Shown here in pieces: positions 1-8,914 of a stretch of DNA of 64,000 nucleotides (its first letter is position 1; each line of letters starts with the position of its first letter). Location: the NCBI GenBank assembly GCA_902594515.1, contig CACJML010000003.1, forward strand, positions 184,375-248,374, in the 5' to 3' direction. A program made the position numbers and the translations under genes. The notes below the pieces were generated by a model that saw only the letters and a list, made by a program, of their open reading frames with translations, ran no database searches and was not told the origin of the DNA. The DNA comes from an uncultured SAR86 cluster bacterium. Its GTDB lineage: Bacteria > Pseudomonadota > Gammaproteobacteria > Magnimaribacterales > D2472.

Positions 1-975
1 AACAGTTTTAATAGAGTCGGCTTGGATCACGTTGTTTTAGTGAAGGTTGCATCAACAGCTGTTGCTACAAAATTATTGGGCGGTAATTTTGAACAAATTA
101 GAGATGCCGTTTCTCAAGCTTGGGTTGATGGTCAAAGCTTGCGTACTTATCGTCATGCACCAAATGCGGGCTCAAGAAAAAGCTGGGCTGCTGGTGATGC
201 CACTAGTAGAGCTGTGCGGCTAGCAATGATTACTCTTAGTGGCGAGATGGGTTATCCAAGTGTTCTTTCTGCAAAAACCTGGGGTTTTGAAGACGTGCTT
301 TTTAATGAACAGCAACTTTCTTTATCACAGCCTTTTGCAACGTACGTAATGGAGAATGTTTTATTTAAAATTAGTTTTCCAGCTGAGTTCCATGCCCAAA
401 CAGCTGTAGAGGCTGCAGTGACTTTGCATAGCCAGATCAAAGATAGGCTTTCAGATATTCAGCAAATAGAAGTAACAACTCATGAATCAGCCATAAGAAT
501 TATCTCAAAAGTTGGCGAGCTAAATAATCCTGCTGATCGAGATCATTGTTTGCAGTACATGATTGCCATTGGTCTAATACATGGAGACCTGATTGCTGAG
601 CATTATGAGGATGATGTGGCTGCAGATCCTTTGGTGGATGAGCTTAGAGAAAAGATGGTTATTAAAGAGGATAAACGTTACACAGAAGAATATCTTGAAG
701 CTGATAAACGCTCGATTGCCAATAAAATTCAAATATTTTTTAATGATGGTTCTTCCACTGATGCTGTTGAGGTGGAATACCCTATTGGGCATAAAAGAAG
801 ACGTGAGGAGGGCATCCCAGTTCTTGAGAAAAAATTTAAAACCAATTTAGAAAAAATCTACGATGCTGAGCATGCTAAATCTATTTTTGATAAGTGTTCA
901 GATCTTGGATCTTTGAGTCAAATGTCCGTTATAGATTTTCAAGAATTATTTGCTTTGGAAAACAATCCTTTTTAG
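1..975 (+). CDS. prpD: 2-methylcitrate dehydratase PrpD, 3' part (runs off left edge)
   Basis: C-terminal two thirds of a MmgE/PrpD-family 2-methylcitrate dehydratase, the propionyl-CoA methylcitrate-cycle step from 2-methylcitrate to 2-methylaconitate. The reading frame is open from base 1, so the true start lies upstream; the TTG at 22 is not a start. Recognisable blocks are WVDGQSLRTYRHAPN, RKSWAAGDATSRAVRLA, FKISFPAEFHAQTAVEAA, NNPADRDHC and VEYPIGHKRRR, all collinear with enterobacterial PrpD. The gene ends at a TAG. It connects functionally with acnB (16831) and with the propionyl-CoA expected from the steroid cluster at the other end of the window. Confidence 0.95.
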   Translation, partial: NSFNRVGLDHVVLVKVASTAVATKLLGGNFEQIRDAVSQAWVDGQSLRTYRHAPNAGSRKSWAAGDATSRAVRLAMITLSGEMGYPSVLSAKTWGFEDVLFNEQQLSLSQPFATYVMENVLFKISFPAEFHAQTAVEAAVTLHSQIKDRLSDIQQIEVTTHESAIRIISKVGELNNPADRDHCLQYMIAIGLIHGDLIAEHYEDDVAADPLVDELREKMVIKEDKRYTEEYLEADKRSIANKIQIFFNDGSSTDAVEVEYPIGHKRRREEGIPVLEKKFKTNLEKIYDAEHAKSIFDKCSDLGSLSQMSVIDFQELFALENNPF

Positions 976-976
976 A

Positions 977-2992
977 TCAAAACTCAGAGGGAATAAACCT
1001 CATTGCCTCTTGGCTAAATAAAAATGTTTGATCTGCAAAATGGGGCGAGGATTCTACTCTTGAGGAACCAAAATTATGCATCCCATAAACAAACCTATTT
1101 TTTCCCTCTTGAGCAACGATGAAAAATAATCCATCACCGCCACTCATGTCCATGCTTTGGGTTTCTTTATTAGGAACACCATAAACAGCCCTTAAGGTAT
1201 CGACAGAGCCTTGGATTGAATGAGATCTATCTCCCCTTGAGATGGTTGTAAGATCTTTCCATTCATCATCATATTGTTTATCAATCGTAGAAAATATCTC
1301 TTTGCACTCTTCAATTGCATCAAAAGTCGAAATAAGGTCTTGATTATTAAATTCAGATAACCATTCTTGAGCCATTATGCATGAACTCATGCCGGCCAAT
1401 CTATTTTGGAAATTTGTTTTGAGATTCCATGCAGATAGTGTATTTAATTTTTTTGGATTTTCTTTAATAGCTTTTTGAAGATACTTGAATTGTCTGGATG
1501 ATTTTGAATATTGGTTATCATGCTTAAATTTATAAAACTCTTCATAGTTAAAAATTATCTCAGATTCTAAAATTTCATTTGCCCTAAACGACCTATTAGT
1601 AAGTCTGGTCTCAAAATCTACATCGGGATAATTATCTTTTAATTCTTTTGAGAATTTTCCCATCACATAGAAAGGATCTTGATTCGTGCTTTGAATCCAT
1701 CCGTTATCAGGGTTTACATAAGTTGGTAGATCTAAAACTAAATCTTGCAAGGGCAAATTTTTTGATTTCGAAGTTGCAATGATTTTCCTGGATAAAGTTG
1801 GGTTATCCCTTTTTGGAATCATGCCATTATAAAAATATCCAATATTTTGTTCTCGATCCATTACTACAAAATTAAAACTTGGAATTTTTCTCTGAGTAAT
1901 CTTTTCTTTAAATTCATTAACTGAGCTAGATAAATTCAACTCAAACCATCCAAGGGTTTCACCAAAATAATTATCTGTTGAATGACTGATAGCAAACTTA
2001 TTTCCTTCTATTTCAATGACAGGTCCAAAATCAGAGTACTGGAAGTCTCGCTTAACATTAATCGTTAAGATATTAAGTAGCCTTATTCGCAATGAATCTT
2101 TTTCCGTAACAAAATTTTTCCAGCTATCATCGACCTTATACTGATTAGTATTATTAGGATTTATTTCTAGTTTATAGATATCAAATATATCTGGTCTATT
2201 TACCGTTGCACCCCATCCAATGTTTTTATTGAAACCCACATTGATTAAAAAAGATCCAGGAAAATTTCCACCATGAGCTTGCCAACCTTCACCACTACTG
2301 ACATTTAATTCATACCATCCAACAGGTCCTGATAAAGGTTGATGAGAATTAATCATTAGATAGGAACTATTAGGAATAGTTTTTTTTCCATTAACTGCAA
2401 TTGCATTTGAACCGGTCGGCACCTCAGAAGATTTTTCAAAGTTATTTAATGACTCGATTTCCCTAAAAAGTCCAGCAAATAAAAGATGTTGTATGTGCGA
2501 ACCCAAGAGCACGTCCCGAATACTTACGGGATGCATTTTTCTGTTTACTTTAGCTGGATTCTGTTTGGCAAAATAATTAATCCCGTCAACATAGCCTTTG
2601 GCAAGGTCAATGATTTCTGATGGAAGTTGAGCTAAGCCATTCTCATCATATTTTTCATGAATTTTTAGAAGTCTTATAAGGTAATCAGTGGTTGCTCCGT
2701 CAATTCCATTTTTTATACCGTTTTCACCTTTATATAGGGGCATAAGCTGAACTAAATCTTCATAAGCATCTTCAGCATGTACATAACCAATACCAAAAGC
2801 TATATCCTTATTTGTTGCTCCTTTGATATGAGGTACTCCCCAAAAATCTCTATTGATTTCATAGGAGTAATTGTTGATATCAACATTTATTGGTTGAAAC
2901 TGAGCGCAAGATTGGAATACAACCATGCACAAAATTATCATGAAATGAGCTATTGGTTTTTTATAGAAAGACACAATATAAATTCTATACAT
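977..2992 (-). CDS. Penicillin acylase-family Ntn hydrolase, lipoprotein
   Basis: 671-aa member of the penicillin amidase/acyl-homoserine-lactone acylase family, which cleaves amides after autocatalytic maturation in the periplasm. Visible: N-terminal KK plus hydrophobic stretch ending FQSC (Cys29, plausible lipobox), the family N-terminal motif NRDFWGVPHIKG (residues 47-58), and the linker-Ser junction TGSNAIAV, where Ser195 would become the catalytic N-terminal nucleophile of the beta chain. A GWGATVNRPDIFDIY block follows. Substrate cannot be read from sequence: beta-lactam-like amides, acyl-homoserine lactones or peptides are all possible. The ATG lies only 11 bp from the divergent SDR start; a start at 2941 would leave too short a signal peptide. 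Confidence 0.85.
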   Translation of the reverse strand: MYRIYIVSFYKKPIAHFMIILCMVVFQSCAQFQPINVDINNYSYEINRDFWGVPHIKGATNKDIAFGIGYVHAEDAYEDLVQLMPLYKGENGIKNGIDGATTDYLIRLLKIHEKYDENGLAQLPSEIIDLAKGYVDGINYFAKQNPAKVNRKMHPVSIRDVLLGSHIQHLLFAGLFREIESLNNFEKSSEVPTGSNAIAVNGKKTIPNSSYLMINSHQPLSGPVGWYELNVSSGEGWQAHGGNFPGSFLINVGFNKNIGWGATVNRPDIFDIYKLEINPNNTNQYKVDDSWKNFVTEKDSLRIRLLNILTINVKRDFQYSDFGPVIEIEGNKFAISHSTDNYFGETLGWFELNLSSSVNEFKEKITQRKIPSFNFVVMDREQNIGYFYNGMIPKRDNPTLSRKIIATSKSKNLPLQDLVLDLPTYVNPDNGWIQSTNQDPFYVMGKFSKELKDNYPDVDFETRLTNRSFRANEILESEIIFNYEEFYKFKHDNQYSKSSRQFKYLQKAIKENPKKLNTLSAWNLKTNFQNRLAGMSSCIMAQEWLSEFNNQDLISTFDAIEECKEIFSTIDKQYDDEWKDLTTISRGDRSHSIQGSVDTLRAVYGVPNKETQSMDMSGGDGLFFIVAQEGKNRFVYGMHNFGSSRVESSPHFADQTFLFSQEAMRFIPSEF

Positions 2993-3003
2993 TTTTATTA
3001 AGC

Positions 3004-3693
3004 ATGAGTAAAAATATTCTAATTATTGGTGGCAACTCAGAGATCGGCAAACATTTAGGAAAACTTTGTCATAAGGACGGTTATTCTCTATTTGTTACGT
3101 CCAGGTCAGGACAAACTGAAATTGAAGGGACTCAAATTCAATGTGATCCATTAGGGGACTTATCAGTTTTAGATGAGCTTCCAGAATCATTGGATGGATT
3201 TGTATATTGTCCTGGCACCATTAATTTAAAGTCTCTCCAACGAATGACCCTGGATGATTTACAAAACGATATGAATATAAATTTTTTTGGTGCCTTTAAT
3301 ACCTTCAAGCACGTACTTTCAAAACTTAAAAAGGATAATGGTGCATCAGCAGTATTCTTTTCAACAGTTGCAGCCCAAACAGGAATGACATTTCATTCAT
3401 CAATAGCTGCTGCGAAAGGAGCCCTAGAATCTTTTGCAAAAGCATCTGCAGCTGAATTAGCACCTAGATTAGCAATCAATGTGATTGCTCCTTCAATTAC
3501 CAAAACACCCATGGCATCTAATTTGCTTTCAGATGATAAAAAGATTGATGCTTCTGCTAATAGACACCCCTTGAAGGAAATTGGAAGTCCTGAACAGGTA
3601 GCCAAAACTGCTAGATTTCTGCTGGATGCTAAAGAGAACTGGATTACTGGTCAGATTGTTAATCAAGACGGTGGCATGTCAACGTTAAAGTAG
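3004..3693 (+). CDS. SDR-family protein lacking the catalytic tyrosine
   Basis: 229-aa short-chain dehydrogenase/reductase fold. The Rossmann motif is IGGNSEIG near the N-terminus, followed by CPGTIN in place of the usual NNAG and VNQDGGM at the C-terminus. The catalytic Ser is present (Ser120 in FFST) and the Lys too (Lys138), but the position four residues before that Lys, normally Tyr, is Ile134 (SSIAAAKGALE). The subfamily therefore may not use canonical SDR chemistry. I chose ATG 3004 because earlier in-frame codons encode no SDR sequence. No Shine-Dalgarno is visible. Substrate is unknown. Confidence 0.8.
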   Translation: MSKNILIIGGNSEIGKHLGKLCHKDGYSLFVTSRSGQTEIEGTQIQCDPLGDLSVLDELPESLDGFVYCPGTINLKSLQRMTLDDLQNDMNINFFGAFNTFKHVLSKLKKDNGASAVFFSTVAAQTGMTFHSSIAAAKGALESFAKASAAELAPRLAINVIAPSITKTPMASNLLSDDKKIDASANRHPLKEIGSPEQVAKTARFLLDAKENWITGQIVNQDGGMSTLK

Positions 3694-3713
3694 GGCTATA
3701 ACTCAAATTGGAC

Positions 3714-3719
3714 TATAAT
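3714..3719 (+). promoter_or_regulatory. Candidate -10 element of aroC, possible leaderless start
   Basis: A perfect TATAAT ends 7 bp before the aroC ATG, and there is no Shine-Dalgarno between them. Initiation at the usual distance downstream would fall at or one base before the start codon, giving a leaderless or nearly leaderless mRNA. No convincing -35 hexamer is seen. Confidence 0.4.
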
Positions 3720-3726
3720 CACGTCC

Positions 3727-4806
3727 ATGTCAGGTAACACATACGGAAAAATATTCACTGTTTCGACTTTTGGCGAGAGTCATGGAACAGCCATGGGCTG
3801 CATTATCGATGGGTGTCCACCTAACATAGCTATCTCAGAAACTGACATTCAGCATGATCTTGATCGAAGAAGGCCAGGTCAATCTGATGTTACTACTCAA
3901 AGAAAAGAAGATGACAAAGTTAAGATTCTTTCAGGTGTATTTGAGGGAAAAACCACCGGAACGCCTATTGGCCTAATTATCTTTAATGAAGATCAAAGAT
4001 CGCATGACTATTCAAATATAAAAGATGTTTTTAGACCTAATCATGCTGATATTACTTATCAAGGTAAGTATGGAATAAGAGACTATCGTGGAGGCGGCAG
4101 GGCGAGCGCCAGAGAAACATCAATGCGAGTCGCAGCTGGAGCTGTTGCCAAAAAGGTGCTCAAAGAAAAAGGTATTGTCATTAATTCTTGGGTCCAGCAA
4201 ATTGGTGAAATTAAAGCAGAGAATTTCAGTAATAACTCTTCAAATAAATATAATTTTTGCGACGAATCAAAACTGCCAGAGCTAGATGAATTATTTAATC
4301 AGCTTATTGATGATGGTGATTCAGTTGGAGCTGAGTTAGGAGTCAAAATTTCTGGTTGTAAAATTGGTCTCGGCGAACCAGTTTTTGATAAATTAGATGC
4401 AGAGCTTGCAAAAGCAATAGTTTCAATCAATGCTGTTAAAAGTGTATCTTTTGGGAATGCAGATCTATTTTTATCAAAAAAAGGCTCAGAGGTAAGGGAT
4501 GAAATGAACTCTGATGGTTATCTCTCTAATAATTCTGGTGGGATTCTTGGAGGAATTTCATCTGGTCAAGATATCGACCTTTCATTTATTATCAAGCCAA
4601 CCTCAAGCATTGCATCAAAATCAAAAGCTGTGGATGTGGATGGCAACGAAGTATCGCTTGAGGTCAAAGGAAGGCATGATCCATGTGTTGCAATAAGAGC
4701 AGTTCCCATTGCAGAAGCTATGTGTGCTCTTTGTATTCTTGATCATTATCTTAGAAATGCTGCTCAATGCTCTGATGTAAACCAAAAGCTTCCTTTTAAT
4801 TCCTGA
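3727..4806 (+). CDS. aroC: Chorismate synthase
   Basis: 359 aa, the normal length for chorismate synthase, which converts 5-enolpyruvylshikimate-3-phosphate to chorismate using reduced FMN. Family signatures are clear: GESHG near the N-terminus ([15 protein letters not shown]), [25 protein letters not shown] and the C-terminal [18 protein letters not shown]. It heads the long biosynthetic run continuing to purF, and its TGA overlaps the leuC ATG by one base. The TATAAT at 3714 suggests transcription starts right here. Confidence 0.97.
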   Translation: MSGNTYGKIFTVSTFGESHGTAMGCIIDGCPPNIAISETDIQHDLDRRRPGQSDVTTQRKEDDKVKILSGVFEGKTTGTPIGLIIFNEDQRSHDYSNIKDVFRPNHADITYQGKYGIRDYRGGGRASARETSMRVAAGAVAKKVLKEKGIVINSWVQQIGEIKAENFSNNSSNKYNFCDESKLPELDELFNQLIDDGDSVGAELGVKISGCKIGLGEPVFDKLDAELAKAIVSINAVKSVSFGNADLFLSKKGSEVRDEMNSDGYLSNNSGGILGGISSGQDIDLSFIIKPTSSIASKSKAVDVDGNEVSLEVKGRHDPCVAIRAVPIAEAMCALCILDHYLRNAAQCSDVNQKLPFNS

Positions 4807-6197
4807 TGAAAACCCTTTATGACAAGTTATGGGATGACCATGTCGTAGAAGATCTAGGATCAGGTGATCACCTTGTTTATATCGATCGACACTTTCTTCA
4901 TGAGGTTACATCTCCACAAGCATTTGACGGGATCAGCAAAAAAAATCTAAAGCCATGGAGACTTGCTGCCAATATTGCAACTCCTGATCACAATGTTCCC
5001 ACAGCAAGGGGTCAAAACTTTGAACTTGAATCCATTGAGGATGAGGTATCAAAAATTCAGATTATAGAGCTTGATAGAAATTGTAATAAATTTGATATCC
5101 CACAATTTGATATCAATTCAGAGAAACAAGGGATAGTTCATGTTGTTGGTCCTGAAAATGGCTTCACTTTACCAGGCATGACAATAGTATGCGGAGATTC
5201 TCATACCTCAACACATGGAGCATTTGCTGCTCTATCAATGGGAATTGGCACCTCAGAGGTAGAACATGTTTTAGCTACACAATGCTTAAGAATTAAAAAG
5301 CTTAAGAACTTTAGAATTAATCTATTAGGTTGTCCTCGAGATGATGTTACTTCCAAGGATGTTATTTTATATGTGATCCGATCAATCGGAACCGATGGGG
5401 GAACAGGACATGCCATTGAATTTAGCGGAGACTATATCTCATCTCTTTCAATGGAATCTCGAATGACTATTTGCAATATGTCTATCGAAGCAGGAGCCAA
5501 GGTTGGCTTAATTGCTTTCGATAAAATTACAGAATCTTACCTATCTGACAAGGTGCAGCTAGATAAAAGTGAATATGATAAAGCGCTAGAATACTGGAAA
5601 AGTCTTTCTTCAGATTCAAACGCAAAGTTTGATAAGGAAATAGAAATTGATGTTTCCAAAATTAAGCCACAGGTCTCCTGGGGAACCTCTCCTGAAATGA
5701 CAAGTGACTATGACTCATGTGTTCCCGAACTAGATCAAAATAGTGATAAATATTCAACTTATAAAAAGGCAATTGAATATATGGGTCTAAAAGAAAGAGA
5801 AAAATTATCTGATCTTACTTTTAATAAAGTATTTGTTGGTTCATGTACTAATTCAAGAATAGAAGATCTAAGATCAGTAGCATCAGAGGTTAAAGACAAA
5901 AGAGTTTCAGAAAGTATTGAGGAAGCTTTGATTGTTCCAGGTTCTGGTCAGGTAAAGTTACAAGCCGAAAAAGAAGGCCTTGATAAAATTTTTATTGAAG
6001 CAGGCTTTAGTTGGAGGGATCCAGGTTGCTCAATGTGTTTGGGGATGAACGAGGATAAATTATCTCCTGGTGACAGATGTGCATCTACATCTAATAGAAA
6101 TTTTGAAGGCCGGCAAGGACATATGGGAAGAACACACCTGGTAAGTCCCATGATGGCAGCAAGAATAGCTATCCATGGAGGAATTCCGCATGAGTGA
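4806..6197 (+). CDS. leuC: 3-isopropylmalate dehydratase large subunit
   Basis: 463 aa, typical LeuC length. It isomerises 2- to 3-isopropylmalate in leucine biosynthesis, in complex with LeuD. Aconitase-superfamily features: CGDSHTSTHGAFAALSMGIGTSEVEHV, the Fe-S cysteine of VGSCTNSRIEDL, and the paired ligands in DPGCSMCLGMN, then SNRNFEGRQG. Starts with ATG in TGATG overlap with aroC and overlaps leuD by 8 bp. leuA is not in the window. Confidence 0.97.
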   Translation: MKTLYDKLWDDHVVEDLGSGDHLVYIDRHFLHEVTSPQAFDGISKKNLKPWRLAANIATPDHNVPTARGQNFELESIEDEVSKIQIIELDRNCNKFDIPQFDINSEKQGIVHVVGPENGFTLPGMTIVCGDSHTSTHGAFAALSMGIGTSEVEHVLATQCLRIKKLKNFRINLLGCPRDDVTSKDVILYVIRSIGTDGGTGHAIEFSGDYISSLSMESRMTICNMSIEAGAKVGLIAFDKITESYLSDKVQLDKSEYDKALEYWKSLSSDSNAKFDKEIEIDVSKIKPQVSWGTSPEMTSDYDSCVPELDQNSDKYSTYKKAIEYMGLKEREKLSDLTFNKVFVGSCTNSRIEDLRSVASEVKDKRVSESIEEALIVPGSGQVKLQAEKEGLDKIFIEAGFSWRDPGCSMCLGMNEDKLSPGDRCASTSNRNFEGRQGHMGRTHLVSPMMAARIAIHGGIPHE

Positions 6198-6816
6198 GTT
6201 TAAAAATATTTCAGGGATTGCCTGCATCCTTGATATAGATAACATTGATACTGATCAAATTATTCCTACCGAGTACCTTAAGTCTATAAAGAAATTTGGA
6301 TTTGGAGAATTTTTGTTTGATGGATGGCGATATCATGATATTGCAAATATTAATACTCCAACTTCATCGAGATCACTAAATCAAGATTTTATTTTGAATC
6401 AAGTGCCATTCAACGAATCAAAAATTATTATCACAGGTAAAAATTTTGGATGTGGGTCTAGTAGAGAACATGCAGTTTGGGCACTACGTGATTTTGGTAT
6501 AGAAACAGTTATAGCAGAGTCTTTTGGCGATATTTTTTATAATAATTGTTTTAAGAATGGAGTTCTTCCAATAGCCCTTAACCAAGATAAACTTTTAATG
6601 GTGAAAGACCATGTGAGCAATGAATCAAAACTTCACATCAGCCTTGCAGATAAGAACATTGTCATCAAAAATGAAAAAATAGCTTTTGAAGTTGATTCTG
6701 GGATGCTGGACATGATTATTACAGGTCAGGATGAGGTGGATATTACTTTATCAATTTCTGACAAGATCAAATCTTATGAATCTAATAGATTGAAACATAA
6801 ACCTTGGCTTAATTAA
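6190..6816 (+). CDS. leuD: 3-isopropylmalate dehydratase small subunit
   Basis: 208-aa LeuD partner of LeuC. Motifs are IDNIDTDQIIPTEYLK near the N-terminus, FGCGSSREHAVWALRDFGI in the swivelling domain and FYNNCFKNGVLPI. ATG 6190 is chosen over an in-frame ATG at 6175 because a strong GGAGG lies at 6177-6182 with good spacing and because family members begin with this short leader. It overlaps the leuC stop by 8 bp; leuB starts 5 bp after its stop. Confidence 0.96.
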   Translation: MSEFKNISGIACILDIDNIDTDQIIPTEYLKSIKKFGFGEFLFDGWRYHDIANINTPTSSRSLNQDFILNQVPFNESKIIITGKNFGCGSSREHAVWALRDFGIETVIAESFGDIFYNNCFKNGVLPIALNQDKLLMVKDHVSNESKLHISLADKNIVIKNEKIAFEVDSGMLDMIITGQDEVDITLSISDKIKSYESNRLKHKPWLN

Positions 6817-6820
6817 GTAA

Positions 6821-7891
6821 ATGAAGAAGATATTAGCATTACCTGGAGATGGAATTGGTGCTGAAGTAATGGAATCTGCGCTTGAGATTCTTGATTACTT
6901 AATGACTAGAGATAATCTTGATTTACAAGTTAATCTCAAGTCAGTTGGGGGAACCTCATATGAAGAGCATGGGTTGCCTATTACTGATGAAGCTCTTTCA
7001 TTGGCAAAAGATTCAGATGCAATTCTTTTTGGTGCCGTTGGGGCTCCGAAATGGGACATTTTGGAATGGGATAAAAGGCCTGAGCAAGCACTTTTGACTT
7101 TAAGAAAAGAGCTCGATTTATTTGCAAATCTACGTCCAGCTTTTCTATTTAATGAGCTCGCAGATGCATCTTCTCTTAAAAAAGGGGTTATTGAGAATTT
7201 AGATATTTTAATTGTCCGTGAACTAACTGGCGGATTATATTTCGGTGAACCAAGAGGCATTGATAAATCAGTTACCCCAGCATTCGGCTTTAATACAATG
7301 CGATATGATGCTGACGAAATTAATCGAATAGCTAAAATTGCATTTGAGGCTAGCCAAAAAAGAAAAAATAAAGTTTGTTCAGTTGATAAAGCCAATGTTC
7401 TTGAAGTTTCTAGATTTTGGAGAGAAACAGTAAGCGACTTACATAATAAAAACTTTTCTAGCCAAGAACTTTCCCACATGCTCGCAGATAATGCTGCCAT
7501 GCAGTTGGTCATAGACCCAAATCAATTCGATGTAATTTTAGCTTCAAACTTATTTGGGGATATTCTTTCAGATATTGCTGCCACATTAACAGGATCAATT
7601 GGGATGCTTCCTTCAGCTTCATTAAATGAGAAAAATATTGGTATGTATGAGCCATGTCATGGAAGCGCTCCTGATATTGCAGGTAAAGATTTAGCTAATC
7701 CTCTGGCGATGATTTTGTCTTTATCGATGGCTTTTAGATATTCTCTTAATTTGGATAGCCTTGCTGATGAACTTGATAAGGCTGTACGTTGTCTAATTTC
7801 CAATGGAGCAAGGACTAAAGATATAGCTAATGAGAGTACTTTTTTAAAAACTTCTGAAGTAGCTAAAGAACTTATCGAGATTCTTAAATGA
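6821..7891 (+). CDS. leuB: 3-isopropylmalate dehydrogenase
   Basis: 356 aa, NAD-dependent oxidative decarboxylation of 3-isopropylmalate in leucine biosynthesis. Diagnostic blocks: LPGDGIGAEVM at the N-terminus, FGAVGAPKWD, LRPAFLF, IVRELTGGLYFGEPRG, the substrate-loop Lys/Asp in CSVDKANVLE, NLFGDILSDIAA and YEPCHGSAPDIAGK. Ends in an ATGA overlap with asd. Confidence 0.97.
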   Translation: MKKILALPGDGIGAEVMESALEILDYLMTRDNLDLQVNLKSVGGTSYEEHGLPITDEALSLAKDSDAILFGAVGAPKWDILEWDKRPEQALLTLRKELDLFANLRPAFLFNELADASSLKKGVIENLDILIVRELTGGLYFGEPRGIDKSVTPAFGFNTMRYDADEINRIAKIAFEASQKRKNKVCSVDKANVLEVSRFWRETVSDLHNKNFSSQELSHMLADNAAMQLVIDPNQFDVILASNLFGDILSDIAATLTGSIGMLPSASLNEKNIGMYEPCHGSAPDIAGKDLANPLAMILSLSMAFRYSLNLDSLADELDKAVRCLISNGARTKDIANESTFLKTSEVAKELIEILK

Positions 7892-8913
7892 AAGCAATAA
7901 ATTTAGGCATTATTGGTGCAACGGGAATGGTTGGTCGAAAGTTATTAGATTTATTAGCTAAAAGAGATTTTCCAATTAATAAACTCTCTTTATTTGGAAA
8001 AAGTACTGTTGGTGAATCCGTATTATTTGGCTCAGAAGAGCAAATTATTAAGCCTTTAAATAAGGATTCGTTTAATGGTTTAGATTTAACAATTTTTAGC
8101 GCCGGCTCATCAGTAGCAAGAAAATTTTGTTACGAAGCTATAAATCAAGATAATTATGTAATCGATTTGTCTTCTGAGTTTAGATATCAGGAAGATGTCC
8201 CGCTCATTGTCCCAGAAATAAACGGAGGAATAATTGACGACCTAAAGCAACCAACACTCATAGCTAATCCTAATTGTACAACTGCTCAACTGCTTATGGC
8301 CTTGAAGCCAATTCATGACTTGGCAGAGATAGATCATTTTGACTTAGCAACCTATCAAGCGGTTTCAGGGACTGGAAAGGCAGCTGTAGAAGAACTGCGT
8401 CAGGAAACATTCTCAAAAGAATCTACCGATATTCAAAAGGTCTATCCAAAACAAATAGCTTTCAATGCAATCCCTCAGTGTGACATATTTTTAGATGATT
8501 ACTATACAAAAGAAGAGATGAAAGTGGTTTGGGAAACTCAAAAAATTATGGATCCAAAGATAACTGTTAATGCAACCTGTGTCAGGGTCCCTGTTTTTAA
8601 TGGACATTCTGAAGCTGTATTTATTAAAACTAAAAATTTTGTTACCAGGGAAGAAGTTTTAAAGGCTCTCAATAATTTTAATGGAGTTACAGTTATAGAT
8701 AATCCTGATTTACTAGAGTATCCAACACCCCTTGAGCATGCAAATGATACTGAGGAGGTTTATGTAGGCAGAGTAAGAAGTAAAGATATGTATGATCATG
8801 GGTTGATATCTCTATGGATTGTTGCTGATAATGTTTATGGAAAAGGAGCGGCACTTAATGCAATTCAAATTGCTGAGAGATTGTTAAATAATAACTCTTT
8901 TAAGAGAAATTAA
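7888..8913 (+). CDS. asd: Aspartate-semialdehyde dehydrogenase
   Basis: 341 aa. Reduces aspartyl phosphate to aspartate semialdehyde for lysine, methionine, threonine and diaminopimelate. NADP-binding GIIGATGMVGRKLL, catalytic Cys in ANPNCTTAQLL, SGTGKAAVEELR, and the catalytic His in the conserved VRVPVFNGHSEAV. Its partner aspartokinase (36967) is elsewhere in the window. Overlaps leuB by 4 bp; one base separates it from fimV, an arrangement common in gammaproteobacteria. Confidence 0.96.
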   Translation: MKAINLGIIGATGMVGRKLLDLLAKRDFPINKLSLFGKSTVGESVLFGSEEQIIKPLNKDSFNGLDLTIFSAGSSVARKFCYEAINQDNYVIDLSSEFRYQEDVPLIVPEINGGIIDDLKQPTLIANPNCTTAQLLMALKPIHDLAEIDHFDLATYQAVSGTGKAAVEELRQETFSKESTDIQKVYPKQIAFNAIPQCDIFLDDYYTKEEMKVVWETQKIMDPKITVNATCVRVPVFNGHSEAVFIKTKNFVTREEVLKALNNFNGVTVIDNPDLLEYPTPLEHANDTEEVYVGRVRSKDMYDHGLISLWIVADNVYGKGAALNAIQIAERLLNNNSFKRN

Positions 8914-8914
8914 A

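Noticed and set aside
6895..7512. 205-aa open frame antisense to leuB
   Set aside because: No recognisable domain, composition is what complement of leuB gives, and leuB is certain on the other strand.
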